A stretch of 64,000 nt of DNA, from contig CM060842.1 of the NCBI GenBank assembly GCA_030762175.1, forward strand, positions 44,768,001-44,832,000, given 5' to 3'. Shown one piece after another: positions 1-11,954 of this stretch. The position numbers were made by a program, and so were the translations under genes. The first letter of the stretch is position 1, and each line of letters opens with the position of its first letter. Source of the DNA: Metallyticus violacea (lineage: Eukaryota; Arthropoda; Insecta; Mantodea; Metallyticidae). The notes beneath the pieces are model-generated. The model was not told the DNA's origin and ran no database searches. It was given only the letters and a program-made list of their open reading frames with translations.

Positions 1-699
1 TGATATGTAACGCGCCTACCTCGATAGTCTTAAGCGAACTGAATATTTATTATAAATATATTATCTGATAATTTTCATAATTTTTAGTAAAGTATACAAA
101 ACATAGATAAAACATTGCACACAGCTCGTGTTCTAACTTAACCCACTCGTTAATAAAGCTCAATTTTTGAACCTAGATATATAAATAACTATTGTTGATG
201 GAAAAGTAGTTGTAGTAAATTTACAATTAAATGACAATTATTTTTACGTATATATAAACATTATCAAGTCTAGACTGTTTTTATTGGATATAAATACAAA
301 GTTATAGTTTTATTTATTTTAATTTATTTTGTGCCAGGTGCATTGGTTTATTTATTTTACTTTTTAATTTTTGGAAGCAATGGATTTCGGTATATCGGAT
401 GACTAAAACTATTGGAATATTAGAAACAATTTATGGTACAAAATAGAAACAAATAATTTTATTTGTAGAATGACTTGCATAAATATAACATTTTATATAT
501 TTGAATGAACGCTATGTAGATATTGTAACCAGCCAATGCTTTGCAGTAAATGTAGACAGGAGCTGTGGATCATGACTAAAGCCGGGGTGCACAACTTTGC
601 TACTGCTACTGCTGAAAATAAACTGCATGATTCTAGAATCTTATAGCTGAATTAACATTCATGTGCGAGCCCTAACAGAGCAGAAAAAGGGAGAATGAA

Positions 700-701
<2 letters not shown>

Positions 702-738
<37 letters not shown>
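702..738. repeat. (AT)n microsatellite
   Basis: An uninterrupted run of alternating A and T of about 37 bases, seen directly. Confidence 0.95.
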
Positions 739-741
<3 letters not shown>

Positions 742-1072
742 AAATATCTATTTATATAACCAAACAAGAAAAAATTCCCTTGTTTTCTTGGCAGCAGAAA
801 TCATTGCATACTTGCAATGTTTTGAAATCACAATTTCATTCAAACTAATACTCGGAGTTGGTCTATCCAGTTTTTAAATTTTAAATGTCTCTTCCAGTGG
901 TTACAAAACAAAGGGTTAGAACGTTAATTTTGTATACACTTAATTTTTTTACATTCAATTAACATAAAACAAAATAAAGCAACAGCTACTTCAAGAATTC
1001 AAACGAAACTTCACTAGCCTACCTTTCAGCAACAGCTGACTACTAAAGAAACGACTATCTTTGGAGAGATTA

Positions 1073-1073
<1 letters not shown>

Positions 1074-1120
<47 letters not shown>
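1074..1120. repeat. (ATT)n microsatellite
   Basis: A run of TTA/ATT units of about 47 bases, seen directly. The same unit recurs at 16.4, 20.2, 31.8 and 40.9 kb. Confidence 0.95.
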
Positions 1121-2511
1121 GTGTTTAACGCCGTTTTACTGATAATGAAATAATTGCAAGTTTTCATATATTTAGTATATATTACAGTGTTGTCATTAAT
1201 ATAGGTACTATTTCAAAGCACTTCTTAGCGACCTCACTTCTTAAAAATAGGAGTCCGTACGTAAAAACAACGTTAGGAATGTGTATCGTGTAACTTTTTT
1301 TTATGACAACACAAAATTTACATTAAACAAACATTTCAGGGTGGAGATATAATAAGATAACCATTTTATTTCACAGAGGTTAAACCGATTATAATCAACA
1401 AAACGGTTCGAAAATTTTTAATGTTACATTCAAGTAACTAGAGAGTAATACGGGTAACATGTGAATATTAACGTTAAATTTGTTATATATTTGTGTTATT
1501 TGTAATATTTACATTGTGAAATGTTGAGGTAATTCTTTATTTCTTACTGAATGAAGTTTGTACATTGCAAATAGCAATTCTTTTTCGGTGCGTAAACGTG
1601 CGTAATGTAATTGATTTCTTTACGTGCGAGAGTTTTAGTGGCACCAGCAATAATTAGGCGAATTTCAACGTTAAACACTGTCGTGGAAAATACGTTTTAT
1701 AACTCTGTAACATTTAAAACTCGAGGCCAGCTTTCCTGTAAACTCACGTGACGAGAGGTGACGTTTCAAGTGGTGCATACATACTATGACTTATGGACAA
1801 GAGACTCTTTCTTCCCTTACCGTTCCCTTTTACCTCCGCCGATCAAAATTTTCCATAAGCTGACAGAGACATAAGTTTGCACAGCGTATCAAGCAGTAGT
1901 TATAGGAAATGAAAAGTTTATATTTGTTATGATAACCAAACTTCTTAGAGCGTCCGCCCCTGCATTTTAATACATTAAATAATGGTCATGTAATGATAGC
2001 TATTAAAAGATGCTGTTTCTTCTACGATAAGTTACCTAAGTAGTAGGTGAAAACTGTTGATTTATTTAGAGACTTTTAATTTTAGTAATAATGACGATAT
2101 AGATTTTTATACATTGTGGTCATTACTACGGAAATACAATTCGTATCGAAATGTACCTCATTTAGCAGCAAAGAATACGCAATAGATAAGTAAAGGTATT
2201 ATGGGAATGAAAATTATTTCAATAGATGTTTATGTGAGCTTCTTTCTTCTTGAATATATGAAGCATTCCTGCCTTCCGCTGTTCATGACACATCTAATTC
2301 TGTCATGCAGTACTAAACACCACACAACTTGTTCAGATGTTTAAATGACACACAAACTTAAAACGAAAGTTAATTGTGAAATATCACACGGATTAAGAAG
2401 ACAAACAAAGAGGATATAAAATGTATTTAGATGTTCTAAAACTATGAACTTTATATCATTTTCTTTGACGTCGTGGTTTCGAAGTTAACGACCTCTAAAC
2501 TAAAGTGGTTT

Positions 2512-2754
2512 GTTCATTATGGGCGCTCTTTTAATATCTCAGGTCATCAGGGCACGAAATCTCTTCTTTAAGGCTTGAGGTTCTTTTACGTGCCGTACAT
2601 CTACGACGTGAGATCACGGATTTACTTTCCTTCCGAAAGAAGCCATACTTAGAATTTTTACACCCGAAAAAATCCATCGATCCTGGCCGGGTTTGAACCC
2701 GCGATATTGGGTTTAGGAGACAAGTATGGTTTGCAATACACCACCAAGATCACT
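2512..2754 (-). mobile_element. SINE-B copy, tRNA-headed, with target-site duplication
   Basis: On the minus strand it starts with a tRNA-like head ending in GGGTTTGAACCCG reading out of 2690-2705 on the plus strand, followed by the family core GATGGATTTTTTCGGGTG and a tail that resembles the other copies. The 12-bp direct repeat CTAAAGTGGTTT flanks it at 2500-2511 and 2755-2766, which is the footprint of LINE-type retrotransposition. Related copies lie at 6.6, 9.7, 19.3, 30.5, 43.4-44.0 and 63.1 kb. The head has decayed: several stem pairs are lost. Confidence 0.92.
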
Positions 2755-3011
2755 CTAAAGTGGTTTATTTCTGAACACCCGCGTATTACCAACGTCTGTA
2801 GAATGTAAACACTGTTTGCATTTTACTTCAATCTTCTTCTATTCGCCGGCACCTCACTTGATCATTATGTGTAGAGAAATTTCATCTTGAGTCAGATGCT
2901 GTCTGCTTTCAAATGGCGAACCGCTATCAGTTACCCAAGTTTTGAAAAGAAGAACTCACTCCGCACTCATTTGCTTCATTAACCCATTTCATTTATCGTA
3001 AAAGCCCCTCA

Positions 3012-3309
3012 CCGCCACGGGTGGCCGAGGTCGTTAAGGCACGGACTCGTGAGCGGGAGGTCTGCGGTTCGAATCCCGCCAGGACCGTCCTCCCTGACTG
3101 GGGTTTTTTCCAGGTTTTCCTCAGTCTTCATAACTGGCAAATGCCGGGGAGGTACCTAAACTTAGGCCTGGAACGCTTCCTTCCTTAAAAAAAAAAATAT
3201 CCTTTCCCAATTTATCATTTCATCTCATGTATCATCAGTGTCCACCGCCTGTGGTGCCTCAGTAGTAAAAACGGGCGTTAAACACTACAAAAAAAAAAAA
3301 AAAAAAAAA
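3012..3309 (+). mobile_element. SINE-A copy, full length, with poly-A tail and 11-bp TSD
   Basis: The head carries a Ser/Leu-type A box (TGGCCGAGGTCGTTAAGG) and a perfect B box, GGTTCGAATCC, at 3066-3076, so it has an internal RNA polymerase III promoter. The body contains the CCAGGTTTTCCTCAGT segment, an A-rich internal run, and the 3' core GGGCGTTAAACACT, then poly-A. The direct repeat AAAGCCCCTCA flanks it at 3001-3011 and 3310-3320. This is the best preserved copy of its family here and serves as the reference. It is not a functional tRNA gene because the 3' acceptor side does not close the head. Confidence 0.95.
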
Positions 3310-3320
3310 AAAGCCCCTCA

Positions 3321-6300
3321 GCTAAAAGCAATGTCTCTTTTCTTCCTGGCCAGAAAAGAGTAGCGAGTAATATTGTAAAAACGGTGCAAGCAATAAAAAT
3401 CCGCACTGGCTGGCGGTCAGTGCCACTGCTAGGAGTTCTCACACTGTGGTATGGGTATCAATAGAACTACGTCAATGTACACGATACAAATAATAGAAAA
3501 TTTGGAAATTCTGTTTTGGAAATTTTGACTCAAGACCTAAGAAAGCATGCCTTATATGTGCTTGGCTTTTCGTTGTTCATTTTCTACAAATGTAGAATGC
3601 ATTAAAGTTTATGCTTTTTATTTATTACAATGAGTGACTGTTTCGTTTATATATTGAATATATGAAATTAAATTCAATTAGAACCATTGTCGCCTGATTT
3701 TTATCATTGCTAATTCAAATTTTTTTACTTCTTTAAAAATTAACAATGTAAAAGGTACAAATTTCTTTAATTTACGTTTATGGAATTACTCTTCCGTAAT
3801 CGAGACTGTAGCAGGAAAAAGTGACCATACTCCAAAACATGTTTTCGGGGGGAGGGGAAATAGATATCAAAGCTTTACACATTAAATATGTCAGAGTATA
3901 TTCGTCTTAGAAATAAAAGGTATGGAGAGAATAATTTTAAAAAAATACTATCGCCTCTGTAGATAAACGTTTTAAAAATAAAGTTGAACTTTGGAGAATG
4001 TGACTTTCGTTCTAGAGGTTTTTATTTAATGCATGGATAGTTTCATACCAATTTGAGGTGGGAATCACATACTAACCGAAAAGAAGCCTTCTCATGATAT
4101 CTCTTTTATTATTGGGAAGTTAGTTTAGTTCTTTTATGGATTTTATTATTGTGATGTCACAAGAAATCAACTTTTGGAAGCATTATAACAATTGTTGATA
4201 CAGGTGTACACTAAATTTGTCCTGATGTTTATCCCATTCGAATCAGTAATAATTTTAGTTAGAAGGTTGTGTATACTTTTTTTGTAAATACGCAACAATA
4301 TGGCGTGAAAAAGAGTGACAAAGCGAGATACAATCAATCTTGTTTTACAATGGCACTAAAGTAGGAGTGAAGGATGCTCTTGGCAAGTGCGTAAGGACAT
4401 ACTCTTGTCATCCAGGAATGCACGTTGGCCAGTGGGGATTCTGTTCAAATGGATTGAAATTGCAGTCTATAATTTACGTCTTGTTTCGTGAAACTGATGG
4501 CCATTGAGCTAGGCGGCACACAAAGAGGGATTTAGGAAGGAAAGGTTATGTGAAAAAACTGACTGAACCATAAATTTAAAGAAACGTGCTATCTCTATAT
4601 CCAAAGTATGTAAACGCTCTACGCAACTTTTGGTATAATTGCAAGTTCAAGGTGCAACTAATAGGCAACTGTACTCTCAGAGTCGCGAGGAAAACCAATT
4701 CATAATGCTATTAAAAATATTCGAAAGAAAGATCGCTGACATTTATGTCCAAAAAGCAAAGACCAAAAGCAAATGAAGGCTGTACCTCATGCAGTCCTGT
4801 CCGAAGAGTCCATTTCCGTTAGAACCCTTTCGCAGTGCGCATCTGAATGATTGTTTTCATATATGATTCCTTTTATATGTAAAATTATTGTATACTATAA
4901 TATTGCATGGATATTGCAAATAAATTATATATATTCCTTAGAAGACTTTTATATCTTTTATAAGTAATTGTTAAAAATGCCGAGTATTTTATAAAATGAA
5001 AATGGATTCATAGCATTTTCTGAGTAAAAATACCAAATTGTAAATATTTTGATAACCTCTTTACTTTGTATACATAAAATCCATAAGACATGGTGATAAA
5101 ATGTATATATCCTTGTTGCCAAAGCACAATCAATTCCCTGGAGTTGTTTACTTATTGCGTGATTGGTATTAAATGGTGCTGCAATGATAATTGGTATTGC
5201 ATTGTTAATAACAAATTTAGGCTTGAATATAAACAATTAAATTTTTGAATAAAATAGCCTTATATAAACGAATCTCACATGAAGAAATTAAAGAAGAGTC
5301 TGGAGAGCATTGTGATGGGATGAATATGGGAGAAAGGAGCAAGGAATGTAATAAAAAACGACTTAGGAAAATTATAATAGAATATAGAAGCAGAATGCAG
5401 AGAGAAAATATAACTTAATTTAGGCAATGAACTCAAAATCAGATGGGACAGAGAGAATGCTTATATATTTCATGAGTTCTCAAAATAGATCGGGTCCACA
5501 TGGATTATATTGGGGACATGGAAGGAGACTAAAATAACAGACGGAGCTGGACAGGGAATATTTTTTTAGTGTGTGTGTGTTTGGAGACAGAGAAAACCGG
5601 TCCCCAGGTACAGAACAATGGAGGTTGACTGCACTTGGAGCTAAGTTTGTTAAGTCGAATAGGGGATAGGTTAGCATGTGGGGATCTATTAACAGGAAGA
5701 CAGTTGGCCAAAGCTTGGTTCTTTTCTATGCAAAGGCATGGAATTAGAAGCGCTTTGTTGGAATAGTAGTATTTATAAATGTTTTTGTATTGGTGTTTAC
5801 GTGACAATAACTGTATAAATGTATTAGATTTGAAGCGAAAATTTTTTTGTTTGTGTGATCAATAGCACATGTTGTCGAAAGGCCCTTGCAAATGACGTTG
5901 TAAACATTGAGCAATAAATGTACGTTATTTCATGAAAAATATTGAAATTTTTCTAAATGTTTTTTTAGCACTGAGAAAAAAGTTATTTTATAAAAAATAT
6001 ACTAAACATATCGCTTTTAAACTTGTTTTTTTTCCCTTTAAACACTTTCTTATTGCTCTTACCCAATGGAGCTGCCACTGTAGTCAAAGATTATTAAATG
6101 TGTCACGTTATTGTAAGATAGATTCCCAGCTTTTTATTATATCTTATCATGCAAATATTTAATGCGGATGGTTGATGCCTACAGGTTACAATATTTGAGA
6201 GGTACAGTTTTAGGGTACCAATGCATAATTATTTTTATTTCAGGCCCCATTATATGGAATTACAGGTCACTAACTAGTGGGAGACATTCACCTGTTGTTC

Positions 6301-6598
6301 TTTTCAATATGAAAACCCTATTTCTTTATTCTACTTTTCCGCTGCAAGGTTAGGCTATGACTTTTATATCTTCCTATCTCTAGGTCGTCCTATCGAACAC
6401 CGGCCTTCTGGTTTGTATTGCAGAGCTTATTTGGTGATTCCCACTTCATCCATTCTTTCTATATGTTGGAACCACTACAAGTTCATATTTTTCTTCTAAT
6501 TTGAATATGTTTAGCTCATTACATACGGTTGCTAGGAATGTGATCTTTAAGTGTGGATATATGCATGAAAAATCGCATTTCTGATGTTTCCATTCTTC
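3321..6598. other. AT-rich stretch without a recognisable gene
   Basis: Short open frames occur but none shows a motif, codon periodicity or a match I recognise. There is a short GT run near 5570. I saw no SINE or TIR element. Confidence 0.5.
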
Positions 6599-6611
6599 TT
6601 TTGAGAGCTGT

Positions 6612-6908
6612 CGGTCCTGGTGGTGTAGTGGTAACCATACTTGCCTCCTAAACCCAAGATCGGGGATTCGATCCCGGCCAGGATCGATGGATTTTTTCGG
6701 GGCGTAAAAATCCTAAGTATGGCTTCCTCCGGAAGGGAAGTAAAGCCATGGGTCCCGTGACGTACATTTACGGCACGATAAAGAACCTCAAGCCTGAAAC
6801 AAGAGGCCTCAGAACAAAATTTATCAGCTGTTCCATGCCCTGAATTGAATGCGACGCTTATGACTTGAGATGTTAAATAGCGCTCGTAAATAAAACAAAT
6901 CAACAACA
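6612..6908 (+). mobile_element. SINE-B copy, full length
   Basis: The head begins GGTCCTGGTGGTGTAGTGG (A box) and has the B box variant GATTCGATCCC. It is followed by GATGGATTTTTTCGGGGCG and the full body to GTAAATAAAACAAATC. A short direct repeat, TTTTGAG, flanks it at 6599-6605 and 6910-6916, so the insertion footprint is weaker than for the 2.5 and 9.7 kb copies. The open frame on the opposite strand (6547-6909) is antisense SINE sequence, not a gene. Confidence 0.93.
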
Positions 6909-6916
6909 ATTTTGAG

Positions 6917-7625
6917 CTCTTTTGGAGATATAATTTTCACTTCCGTTTTTTTTTATTGCCCAATGCAGTAGTGACTTTTACTCAACATTTTAGGTACCCT
7001 GCAGCTGCATACTGTAATTAGCTTTTAAGTTGGCAACATTGTTTAAATGAGAGGCCACGAGCGGAAAAATATTTCTGTTAGTTGTTTTGGAAAGCCAGCT
7101 GAAAAACGCAGCATTAGTAGTCATTAGCACAACTATGTATAGAGATTATTCCAAGATTAAGTAGCTGTACAGTGATACAACAATAGTCTATGGATTTTAC
7201 ATTCACTTATTTTAAATTCACAGAGTTGAAACATGAAAACAAAATTTTACAGCAATATACACAAATAAATGGGGAATTGATTTTGATATGCTCCAGAAAA
7301 GGGCTCATGGAAATTATCGTATCTTTATTAAAATTGTATAGGTTTAAATTTCCTTTGTGTTTATCAAAACTATATTCATTTGTTCATTTATAGTCAATGT
7401 AGATGAATCAAGTCGAATTTATAAATAAATATTTTAGTTTTTCCATTAACAATACAGTCATGTTAAATCAAATACGCTATTAAATAACAGTGTGTATTAC
7501 TAACTTCACTTAATTTTATTATATATATTAAATAGTTCTCTCAAACAGCACAGTAGGTTTTGATTTTCTTCGGTTACCCATAAAAGGTAAAACTGATATA
7601 TTATCTGACACTATAGGCTATTAAC

Positions 7626-7656
<31 letters not shown>

Positions 7657-7991
7657 CTTCGGGTTAAAGTTTTATGTTTATTTGTGTTTTGCCTTAACAC
7701 TCATATTTAACAACGAGTTAAGCGATTTTGTGGATAACACTTTAACAACTGTTAATTTTTGTTTACTTCTGAGGGACTGATAGCAAACACGGTTAAAGCT
7801 CACAGTCTCATACCATCAAAATTGCTGTATCCATCTTTTCCTTGGTCTGCCAATAATCTTTTGTTTATTAAGGATGTGTTTTCGCGCATTGTTCAACAAT
7901 TCTTTCCATTTAATTGTGTTTTAATTTATTTATGTGTTATCTTAAAATATTTAGTTCTCACTCTTCATATCCAAGAATTTACAGTGAGGTT
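6917..7991. other. AT-rich stretch with a (CTT)n run, no recognisable gene
   Basis: Contains only short uninformative frames and the (CTT)n microsatellite at 7627-7660. Nothing else was recognised. Confidence 0.5.
7627..7660. repeat. (CTT)n microsatellite
   Basis: About eleven uninterrupted TTC units, seen directly. Confidence 0.95.
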
Positions 7992-8591
7992 ATTTGAGTT
8001 ACCGGTGGCCTAAGCGCGGCTGCTTGCTGGTTAAGTTCAGCCGCCGCAACCGGAATAAGAAAGATAGATTCGCCGCGAGTGAAGTTAGTATTTCTATTTT
8101 TACTGAAAGCATTATATGATATTGTATTTAAAGCCTATAATAATAAGCCCTAGTCTGTGTTATCTTGTTGAAAATGGTGCCATTCAGCGGCAATACATTG
8201 CCGACATCTGCATAGGGAATTCTTGTATTTTGTCTAGATGTTCTTCTGTACGAACTCGGCGGTTCGGAACACATTTCTTGTCATTGAGAGATTCTGAGAA
8301 CAGTTTCTCTACCTGATTGCCAGGATATTTTCTTGCGAATCGCCTTACCACTTTGCAAACATTCGTTTTCACATTTAAACCCATATTTCAAGATTGTATG
8401 TATGGCGTAACTAACGAAGAATAATTAGCCCACAATTTACACACAATGAAAGCAGCGAGTAACACACAATCACTCGCTGACAAAAACTCCCTGAAACTAA
8501 ATACAAGTTGATACCTGCACATGCATTATGCGGTGTTGACAACTGGCTTCTGCCAGTACGCAGTAGCGCTCTGGCGGCACATAACTCAAAT
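7992..8591 (-). mobile_element. TIR element with transposase-like N-terminal ORF, copy 1
   Basis: The ends are ATTTGAGTTA (7992-8001) and its exact reverse complement TAACTCAAAT (8582-8591), followed by imperfect continuation (GTGGCC..AAGCGCGGCTGC against GCCGCC..AGCGCTACTGC). The minus strand carries a 66-codon frame (8184-8384) starting MGLNVKTNVCKVVRRFARKY and containing NRRVRTEEHLD. That pattern recalls the N-terminal helix-turn-helix and RTEEN linker of mariner-like transposases carrying a domain I remember as DUF4817. The frame stops after MSAMYCR, so catalytic parts are absent. A homologous copy lies at 19687-20188. I infer a non-autonomous derivative that kept a transposase N-terminus. 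The superfamily assignment is tentative. Confidence 0.65.
8184..8384 (-). pseudogene. Transposase N-terminal fragment inside TIR element, copy 1
   Basis: A 66-codon open frame beginning with ATG. Residues 9-20 (VCKVVRRFARKY) look like a DNA-binding helix, and NRRVRTEEHLD around residues 40-50 resembles the linker that follows the first helix-turn-helix in some mariner-like proteins. There is no catalytic acidic triad. The homologous plus-strand copy near 19897-20001 keeps the similar string RKMIRLFARKDSGN but is truncated by a changed frame. Because both copies break in the same domain, the truncation probably predates their dispersal. It could be a SINE-like passenger frame with no present function. 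Confidence 0.5.
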
Positions 8592-9667
8592 GAATAGTTT
8601 TATTTCAGAAACAATGTGACAATTTTATCATTTTGAGAAAATTAGACAAACATATCACACCATTTTTGTTTTTACAAGGCCCGGGAAAACTGTATATGCT
8701 AAATGGAGTATTTTCTGTTCATTCTGACCCCTTGTTTTAATACATAACTCATTTTTGAACTTTAAAATATTTAAAATAAAAATTTCGCTTTGGTTGTTTC
8801 TGCCCAAAATGATTTTCATAAACTAAACAGTTCGAGTTTATTATTTTTTCTAATGTAGTAATATAGAAACTCAGATACTCATTATGAAATCAAACACATA
8901 GTAATCCTTTACAGGTGTGGTACAAGAAATATCTAATCTTAGTCTTCAACATCAAAGGGAATAGCATCAACCATGTCGTTGCAAGTTGGTCAACTGAGAA
9001 TGTTACTGTAGAACCGTTCAAAGTCAATAGTGTACACTTCCAGGTTTTTCCAGTCCTGTATCTTCTTCTTATTATTAAGAGAGATTTTTCCTTCTGGATA
9101 GACTTTTTTACGAGGGACAGAAGGAATACTAATTGTCTTTGCATGACTGAAGGTGTTCCAAAGCAGTTCGTTAATGAATGACCTGGTGACTACCTTTCCT
9201 TTCTTATGACTGCAGTAGGAAAATTCCTTGTATGTAGAAATTTTGCCCTCATTAGAAATTCCTCAAACAGAAAACTCGTCAAAAGTAGTAATCTTCTTGT
9301 AGAGTGGTGGCCACCAATCTTTGAAATAGATAATATCACCAGTAATTGAATGGTGAATTGCTTGTAAGTTGTTCATGAAATGAGTTCGCCATACTGTTCG
9401 GAAGTGTAAATCCTATCCACACATCGGACACGCTTGACGGTGCCGGAGTCACTGTCGCAGGTTTGGATGGAATGTCCCCGAACAGGAGGGGGTGTTTGAT
9501 TGGCGGATCTACCACTGTCATACAAACATAACGGAATATTACAACTGTGTTGTTTATTTTGGCCTCCAGCTCCATTACTGAACAGCAAGAGTTTCTTTGT
9601 TGTAGGAGTTACGTCATTTTCAAGGTAGTTCAATAAAAAGAGGCAAAGGTCATTAGGATATTTATGA

Positions 9668-9941
9668 TTTTGATTAATTTATTTACTGACGCTCTTAAAC
9701 ATCCCAGATCATCAGCGTCCCATTCAATTCAGGACGTGAAACAGCCGACAGATTTTGCTTCTTTCAGGCTTGAGGTTCTTTATTGTGCACAACATGGAAC
9801 CCACGACTTTACTTCCCTTCCGAAGGCAGCCATACTTAGGATTTTTACGCCCGAAAAAATCCATCGATCCTGGCCGGGTTTGAACCCGCGATCTTGGGTT
9901 TAGGAGGCAAGTATGGTTACCACTACACCGCCAGGACCGAC
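9668..9941 (-). mobile_element. SINE-B copy inserted in the DUF7869-like relic, 12-bp TSD
   Basis: A minus-strand SINE-B with head GTCCTGGCGGTGTAGTGGTA and B box GGGTTTGAACCCG read in reverse from 9876-9890. The direct repeat GGATATTTATGA at 9656-9667 and 9942-9953 marks the insertion. It separates the LYLRQL-side and GGQN-side parts of the relic, so it is younger than that gene copy. Confidence 0.95.
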
Positions 9942-10190
9942 GGATATTTATGAGCTTGTTTCTCTTGGTGGATATATATATTGAAAGTGTTAGTTTTCAA
10001 ATTGTGAATTCAGAAGATATTGACTCACAGTTGCCGTAGGTAAAACACTTCTTGTGCAGGAGTCAGTGGTAAGGGTTGGTTTTGCATATAGTTGATGGCT
10101 AGTGCCGCAGTAACGTCTTCTTCGTTTCGAGATGTTGCTTTCAATGTAGCGTAGAAATTTTTGACTAGCCTTAGATGTATAATCGTTGAA

Positions 10191-10255
10191 TCTGGTAGTG
10201 TAGTGGTAACCATACTTGCCTTCTAAACCCTGCCAGAATCGATGGATTTTTTTAG
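10191..10255 (+). mobile_element. SINE-B fragment, head only, in the DUF7869-like relic
   Basis: TCTGGTAGTGTAGTGGTAAC followed by CATACTTGCCTTCTAAACCC, then a deletion of the B box and the restart CCAGAATCGATGGATTTTTT. It breaks the relic between the translated strings NGIAKK and HLRLVKNF. It is an old, internally deleted copy with no clear target duplication. Confidence 0.8.
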
Positions 10256-10860
10256 CAATGCCATTAAGAGTAGCATCTGAAATCTTTGCTTTAAAACGTT
10301 CACATTGTGGCCTGTCGAAACTGTGATCAAAGTTTTCTTGAAAGTACTTACCATAAAAATTATACTTACCTTATTTACATATTCGGGGTGATCTTACAGG
10401 AACATCTTGTGCATCTAAATAATGCTTTGGTCTCCCACCATAGTGGGACCAATCTTTAACGTCAAAAATGGTGATCTGATCTGATTCTTCATACAACTCT
10501 CACCAGGAATAGCATCACCACTCCAGCTTACTCATCTTACATCTTGAGGATCTTTTCCAGTCACAAGAAGATTACATAGTTTACTAGAAGTTATTCCATA
10601 TAATTTTATATAGGTTGTTTTACAAACTTCTTCCATTCGCTTTTAAGATTTAAGTATAGAAACCCTTCTTTGCCTCACTTTTAGTGCCTATAGTTGATTT
10701 GCTGGGACCTGCTTCATTTTCTTTGTTTTCTGGTTCTTGATTTTTCTGTGGGTTTGATTCCTTACGTCTTCGTTTACACGCTCTGTTCTCAATTAGACTC
10801 TGTAAATATGTATCTTGCATATTTTTACTTTCCATGGAACAATAGTAAACCACAGGTCAA

Positions 10861-11954
10861 TTTTAACTTCTTTTGAAACATAGAAATAACATTTATCTGC
10901 ACACTTGCAGGTACCTTGAATTTTACCTGCAACAATTTAACTCTGTATAATTTATATTCAATGACGTTTACTCTAGAAATTTCAAATATATTCTTCTGAT
11001 ACTTATTTTGGTTTACCATACCCTTCCTATTTTTTTACAGGAATTTCTAAATCATATTCAGTGAAATCGGAAATCTTTTAACACACTAAGAACAGTTAAA
11101 CCTGCACTCAACAAGTAACTCACAGCACCAATAAAGCTTTCAAACAAGCCTGATTTGCTTTCAACAATGTATTAAAAGTAAAGATACCAATTGTTAATTT
11201 ATAAGTTTGATAAAAATAACAGTTGGTCATCAAGGAAAAAATATTTCCATTTACTGCAGAAAGAACCTACGTGTCTGCAATAAACAGAATCTCCAGAGCT
11301 CTTAAAAACTGATTAACAGATGGAATACATGAGTATTTTCTGTACCAAAGGATGTGCTCTGGTACACTCTCTACCGATCCGTATCTAACTAAAAACCGCT
11401 AAAATGTCACGCGTGTGGTTTCTGAATTAACGTACCTTATTGTATATCCTGCACTCTTAGATGTCTAATTTCTACATTTTCTATAGTACTGTAAATTAGT
11501 TTCTTTTCTAATGTTTTTAGATACTTTATTATTGTACCTCAAATATAATTAATTGTAATTTTTGATACAATTTAGAATATGAAAGCATTTGACTTGTTTT
11601 GTGATTTTTCCTTGTAATATTATTTTTGCTCCTAATGTCTCCGCATCTTTGAATGCTAAAATGTGCATTTTATTAGTTGAAATTTTAACCCTTAATGTGT
11701 TATTGAGCCTAAAAGAGATTTTTATACATGATATTAATTTTGCAACCTTCCTAATACATAAAACGGCATATTTCTCAATTAAATTAGTAAATAAGATATA
11801 GCGCCATTGCGTAACGTAGTTAAAATAATAATATAATGATAATAATCGTCTCAATATTAGCTTTAACGTAAATATTCAGAACAAAGAAATTCTTCCCCCT
11901 TACAATAGAATAAGTGAATGCAATAACATATATACATACATTAATTTTTAATTC
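10861..11954. other. AT-rich stretch without a recognisable gene
   Basis: Only short uninformative frames are present. I recognised no repeat end or motif. Confidence 0.5.

Larger units (their letters stand above)
1..2499. other. AT-rich stretch without a recognisable gene
   Basis: I see no reading frame of useful length and no protein motif. The contents are AT-rich unique-looking DNA, an (AT)n run at 702-738 and an (ATT)n run at about 1074-1120. No SINE head or transposon end was recognised. Confidence 0.6.
8900..10853 (-). pseudogene. Relic of an uncharacterised multi-copy insect protein family (DUF7869-like), copy 1
   Basis: Read on the minus strand with several frame changes, the translation runs from a Lys/Glu-rich N-terminus (RACKRRRKESNPQ, about 10780) through LYGITSSKLCNLLVTGKDPQ, SHYGGRPKHYLDAQ, then TSRNEEDVTAALAINYMQNQ and LTPAQEVFYLRQL (about 10030-10120). 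After an inserted SINE it continues with LLLFSNGAGGQNKQ, the HS..CDSDSG segment, RVDRIYTSEQYGELIS, YFKDWWPPLYKK (about 9310) and a KKVYPEGKISLNNKKK tail. The order and the GGQN box match an insect family I remember as containing domain DUF7869, often lineage-expanded and of unknown function, possibly transposon-borne. Frameshifts, in-frame stops (for example after DEFSV) and two SINE-B insertions (9668-9941 and 10191-10255) make it a pseudogene. No intron is evident. A second relic is at 33.4 kb. Confidence 0.68.

Noticed and set aside
3012..3090. tRNA-Ser/Leu gene
   Set aside because: The head has good A and B boxes, but it is joined to the SINE-A body, recurs with that body at other loci, and lacks a closed acceptor stem.
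4320..4850. Possible transposase relic (KRDTINLVLQWH, RGKPIHNAIKNIRKKDR)
   Set aside because: The strings do not fall in the order of any family I know, and stops are as frequent as in random AT-rich sequence.
6547..6909. 120-codon minus-strand frame
   Set aside because: It is antisense SINE-B. Similar frames arise from other SINE-B copies.
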